This document shows, piece by piece, positions 61,057 through 64,000 of a DNA stretch of 64,000 bases; positions within the stretch are counted from its first letter, which is position 1, and every line of letters begins with the position of its first letter. The position numbers and the translations under genes were made by a program. Source of the stretch: Halopseudomonas oceani. Lineage in GTDB: Bacteria > Pseudomonadota > Gammaproteobacteria > Pseudomonadales > Pseudomonadaceae. Under the pieces are notes generated by a model. That model searched no databases. It was given only the letters and a program-made list of their open reading frames with translations, and was not told the origin of the DNA. The stretch covers positions 186,001 to 250,000 of the forward strand of contig NZ_PPSK01000001.1 of assembly GCF_002903165.1 (NCBI RefSeq), read 5' to 3'.

Positions 61057-63222
61057 CTGTAGCTTGGCATACGCCACCATCAGCCACTTGCTGCCTTCAT
61101 CATCAAAATTGACCTGAATCCGTGCCTGCGCGCCATGGCCTTCGTAGTTGAGCACTACCCCTTCACCGAACAGGGCGTGTTCGACGCGCTGGCCGAGGGC
61201 AAAACCGGTGCTTTCGGTCGCCTCACTGGAGAACAGGTTGCCCTTGGCCGGACCAAAGGGTCGACTGACCTGACTGCCAAGACGTACTTCACGAATCAGT
61301 TCCGGCGGAATTTCACGGACAAAGCGCGACACCTTGTTGAAGGTTTCACTGCCGTACAGTCGGCGGGTCTCCGCCCAGGTGATCACCAGTTGCTGCATCG
61401 CCCGGGTAATACCCACATAGGCCAGTCGGCGCTCCTCCTCCAGCCGGCCCGGATCTTCCAGGCTCATCTTGTGCGGGAACAACCCCTCTTCTACCCCGGC
61501 CAGAAATACCAGCGGGAATTCCAGACCCTTGGCACTGTGCAGGGTCATCAACTGGACGCTGTCTTCAAAGCGGTCAGCCTGGGTTTCACCCGCTTCCAGC
61601 GACGCGTGGGCAAGGAAGGCCAGCAGCACGTCGCCTTCCTCTTCCTCGTCGGCCATGTCGTTCTCGAAACCGCGCGCGGCCGACACCAGCTCTTCCAGGT
61701 TCTCGACCCGCGCCTGCGCCTTGTCGCCCTTTTCCTGCTCATGGAAGCGCAGCAGACCACTGTGCTCGATGGCAATCTGGGTCTGGCTGTAGAGCGGCAG
61801 CCCTTCGGCGCGCTCGGCCATTTCCTCGATCAGTACCAAAAAGCCCTGCACCGCGTTGGCCGCCCGGCCCGGCAACCCCTTGTTGTCGATCAGATCGCAG
61901 GCGGCCTGCCACATGGAGACATCTCGCTCGCGCGCTTGCTGGCGCAGCAGCTCGACGGTCTTGTCGCCGATACCGCGGGTCGGCAGATTGATAATGCGCT
62001 CCAGCGCACCGTCGTCGCCGCGGTTGGCCATCAGCCGCAGGTAGGCCATAGCGTTCTTGATCTCGGCACGTTCGAAGAAGCGCTGGCCGCCGTAGATACG
62101 GTAGGGAATACCGCTGCGCAGCAGCGCCTCCTCCAGCACCCGCGACTGGGCGTTGGAGCGATAGAGAATGGCCATCTCGCTGCGCGCCAAGCCGTCGCGA
62201 ATGCCCTGCTCGATCCGTTCGACGATAAAGCGCGCTTCATCCTGCTCGTTGAAGCCAGCGTAGAGGGCAATCGGCTCACCTTCGTTGCCGTCGGTCCACA
62301 GCTCCTTACCGAGTCGGCCCGAGTTATTGCCGATCAGCGCGTTGGCGGCCTGGAGGATGGTCGCGGTGGAGCGGTAGTTCTGCTCCAGGCGAATCATCTC
62401 GGCATTCGGGTAATCGGTCTGGAACTGCTGGATGTTTTCAATCCGCGCACCGCGCCAGCCGTAGATTGACTGGTCATCGTCACCAACCACCATCAAGCTT
62501 GGCGTCTTGCCGGCCAGATGCCGCAACCAGGCGTACTGCACCGCGTTGGTATCCTGGAACTCGTCGACCAGAATGTGCTTGAAGCGGGCCCGATACTGCT
62601 CGCGCAGGGCCTGGTTGTCACGCCACAATTCCAGCGAGCGCAGCAGCAGCTCGGCAAAATCGACCACGCCAGCCCGGCTGCAGGCCTGCTCGTAGGCTTC
62701 GTAGATGCGCACCATGGTGCTCATGTACAGATCACCGGCCGGCTGGATGTGCTGCGGGCGCAGACCTTCGTCTTTCTGCGCGTTGATCCACCACTGGGCC
62801 TGCTTGGGCGCCCACTGGTTCTCGTCCAGCCCCAACTCACGGATAACCCGCTTGACCAGCCGCTGCTGGTCGTCGCTGTCGAGAATCTGGAACTGTTCGG
62901 CCAGCCCGGCCTCACGCCAGTGCGCTCGCAACAATCGATGTGCCAGGCCATGGAAGGTGCCGACCCACATGCCCTGCGGCGCAATGCCGAGCAGTTGCTC
63001 GATCCGCGCGCGCATCTCGTAGGCGGCCTTGTTGGTAAAGGTGACGGAAAGAATGCTCCAGGGTGAGGCCTGTTCGACCTGGACCAGCCAGGCGATACGG
63101 TGAACCAGCACTCGGGTCTTACCGGAGCCGGCACCGGCCAGCACCAGTTGCTGGCCGACTGAGGCGGTCACAGCCTGACGTTGAGCATCATTGAGAGAAT
63201 TAAGCAGGTGGGAGATATCCAT
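61048..63222 (-). CDS. uvrD: DNA helicase II UvrD
   Basis: UvrD unwinds DNA in nucleotide-excision and mismatch repair. The 724-residue superfamily 1A helicase has Walker A AGAGSGKT (29-36), motif II VDEFQDTN, motif III GDDDQSIYGWRGA and motif VI YVGITRAMQQL. A C-terminal Tudor-like region ends VNFDDEGSKWLMVAYAKLQAL, split here, typical of UvrD. The start MDISHLLNSLNDAQRQAV is standard. No LexA-like CTGT-N8-ACAG site is seen upstream. Confidence 0.96.
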   Translation of the reverse strand: MDISHLLNSLNDAQRQAVTASVGQQLVLAGAGSGKTRVLVHRIAWLVQVEQASPWSILSVTFTNKAAYEMRARIEQLLGIAPQGMWVGTFHGLAHRLLRAHWREAGLAEQFQILDSDDQQRLVKRVIRELGLDENQWAPKQAQWWINAQKDEGLRPQHIQPAGDLYMSTMVRIYEAYEQACSRAGVVDFAELLLRSLELWRDNQALREQYRARFKHILVDEFQDTNAVQYAWLRHLAGKTPSLMVVGDDDQSIYGWRGARIENIQQFQTDYPNAEMIRLEQNYRSTATILQAANALIGNNSGRLGKELWTDGNEGEPIALYAGFNEQDEARFIVERIEQGIRDGLARSEMAILYRSNAQSRVLEEALLRSGIPYRIYGGQRFFERAEIKNAMAYLRLMANRGDDGALERIINLPTRGIGDKTVELLRQQARERDVSMWQAACDLIDNKGLPGRAANAVQGFLVLIEEMAERAEGLPLYSQTQIAIEHSGLLRFHEQEKGDKAQARVENLEELVSAARGFENDMADEEEEGDVLLAFLAHASLEAGETQADRFEDSVQLMTLHSAKGLEFPLVFLAGVEEGLFPHKMSLEDPGRLEEERRLAYVGITRAMQQLVITWAETRRLYGSETFNKVSRFVREIPPELIREVRLGSQVSRPFGPAKGNLFSSEATESTGFALGQRVEHALFGEGVVLNYEGHGAQARIQVNFDDEGSKWLMVAYAKLQAL

Positions 63223-63429
63223 CGCGGCATTCTAACAGCCCGTTGTCCTGCGCCGGAAGCCACGCAGCCATGCCCCGGACCAGACGCCTCGGATGTGATA
63301 TTTTGCGGCTGAGGGACTGTGCCGCAGGACAGGGCTGGTGTAAGGTGAAGAGCCTGATTCGACTGTAACACCCGACGTAAAGCGCATGATAACAATAACA
63401 ATCACGGGCCAACGGAGCGCAAAAAAGCC

Positions 63430-64000
63430 ATGACTGGCAGCCGAGCCGCGTTCAGCCCTATCTCGCAAAGCGATCTGCGCCTGCCGCAGATGGACCAGCT
63501 GTATGCCCGATCGCGGCTACCGCAATGGCTACTGCTGTTCACCGCGCTGCTGGTCACGCCCCTCGTCTGGAACCAGGCGTCCGCATTCCACCTGTTCAGC
63601 TGGCTGGGTGCCCTCGCCCTGCTGGCGGTGCTGCGCCAGATGCTGGTTCGTCGCTACTGGCAAACCCCCTCCCAGGACCGCCTGCGCCGGCGCTGGAGCT
63701 TCTTCTTCCACCTTGGCAACCTGGCATCGGGCCTATGCCTGAGCTGGGTCTACATTGCGCTGACACCACTCGACAACTTTGCCCAGCAAGCGCTGACGTA
63801 CAGCATTGCCGGAGGCGTCAGCCTGTGCGTAGGCGTGCTCTACGCTACCCGTTTCAGTGCCTTTATCTCGTTCCTGCTGCCTGCCTGGTTACCCCCGCTG
63901 GCCTGGCTGTTGCACGACGGCAGCGCCAGCAGCAAAGGCTGGGCAACGATGGGGATGCTGCTGTTTTTCTTCATCGTACTGACCGCCGTACTGATCCACC
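63430..64000 (+). CDS. Multi-pass membrane protein, 3' end outside the window
   Basis: An open frame of 190 codons starting MTGSRAAFSPISQSDLRLPQ and running off the right edge without a stop. Six hydrophobic segments are visible (from WLLLFTALLVTPLVWN to LLFFFIVLTAVLIH), the arrangement of a membrane sensor module. In P. aeruginosa the gene divergent from uvrD encodes a GGDEF/EAL-type protein (from memory), so a cyclic-di-GMP enzyme with this sensor is possible, but no catalytic domain is in view. GGAG lies 11 bases before the ATG. Confidence 0.75.
   Translation, partial: MTGSRAAFSPISQSDLRLPQMDQLYARSRLPQWLLLFTALLVTPLVWNQASAFHLFSWLGALALLAVLRQMLVRRYWQTPSQDRLRRRWSFFFHLGNLASGLCLSWVYIALTPLDNFAQQALTYSIAGGVSLCVGVLYATRFSAFISFLLPAWLPPLAWLLHDGSASSKGWATMGMLLFFFIVLTAVLIH

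Noticed and set aside
61135-62469. 444-codon open frame antisense to uvrD
   Set aside because: It is entirely inside uvrD, and no recognisable domain is found.
63223-63429. LexA box between uvrD and the membrane protein gene
   Set aside because: No CTGT-N8-ACAG pattern could be found by eye.

Overview
The window looks like a chromosomal segment of a gamma-proteobacterium of the Pseudomonadaceae. GC is high, and the order algC-argB, pyrE-crc, rph-yicC, gmk-rpoZ-spoT-ridA, oxyR-recG, hup, rubB-rubA, ubiC-ubiA, phoB-phoR, phoU-pstBACS is, from memory, the P. aeruginosa PA5322-PA5369 backbone. A marine or saline relative such as Halopseudomonas is plausible, but the sequence alone does not prove it. 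I see no rRNA, tRNA, insertion sequence, prophage or CRISPR.

Layout. 1-8091: sugar-phosphate, arginine and pyrimidine metabolism (algC, argB, pyrE), the carbon-catabolite regulator Crc, and RNA enzymes (rph, yicC). 8096-15425: a block lying between yicC and gmk, which are neighbours in P. aeruginosa. It carries an allantoin/ureide cassette (allA, allE, puuE, a racemase, an NCS1 permease and a GntR regulator) plus an EthD-like and a DUF2254 protein. 15555-25656: gmk, rpoZ, spoT, ridA, osmC, an epimerase, oxyR, recG, a YbaK-like/HDOD protein and HU. 25869-28878: rubredoxin and its reductase, and ubiquinone synthesis (ubiC, ubiA). 28987-40693: the phosphate regulon, with phoBR, an unusual response regulator, an iron-type alcohol dehydrogenase, cytochrome c-551 and the phoU-pst operon behind a three-unit Pho box. 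40856-43225: a thioesterase and two TRAP permease subunits.

43271-52746 is the most interesting part. The ColR/ColS two-component system sits between two operons of envelope and lipid enzymes. One is methyltransferase, InaA-type kinase, DgkA and an LtaS-family phosphotransferase. The other is a second LtaS-family phosphotransferase, a PAP2 phosphatase and a dual-specificity-type phosphatase. A 16-bp motif (14/16 identical, opposite orientation) occurs in both control regions, at 47224-47239 and 49259-49274, which suggests that ColR controls its own operon and both flanking ones.

52751-64000 is more mosaic: an atypical signal peptidase I, an SDR gene remnant, an RDD-DCC-DoxX redox mini-operon, an AraC regulator, leuA, a GNAT, a MAPEG protein, a second InaA-like kinase, a Tat-exported TRAP binding protein without adjacent permeases, uvrD, and the start of a membrane protein cut by the right edge.

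How the genes connect: Crc (with Hfq) and SpoT are global nutritional regulators, PhoBR/Pst handles phosphate, ColRS probably handles envelope stress, and the GntR protein probably controls allantoin use through a TTGTATACAA-type palindrome at 10529. Repeats with an AGCTTG-rich sequence occur at 19269 and around 60881-61025.
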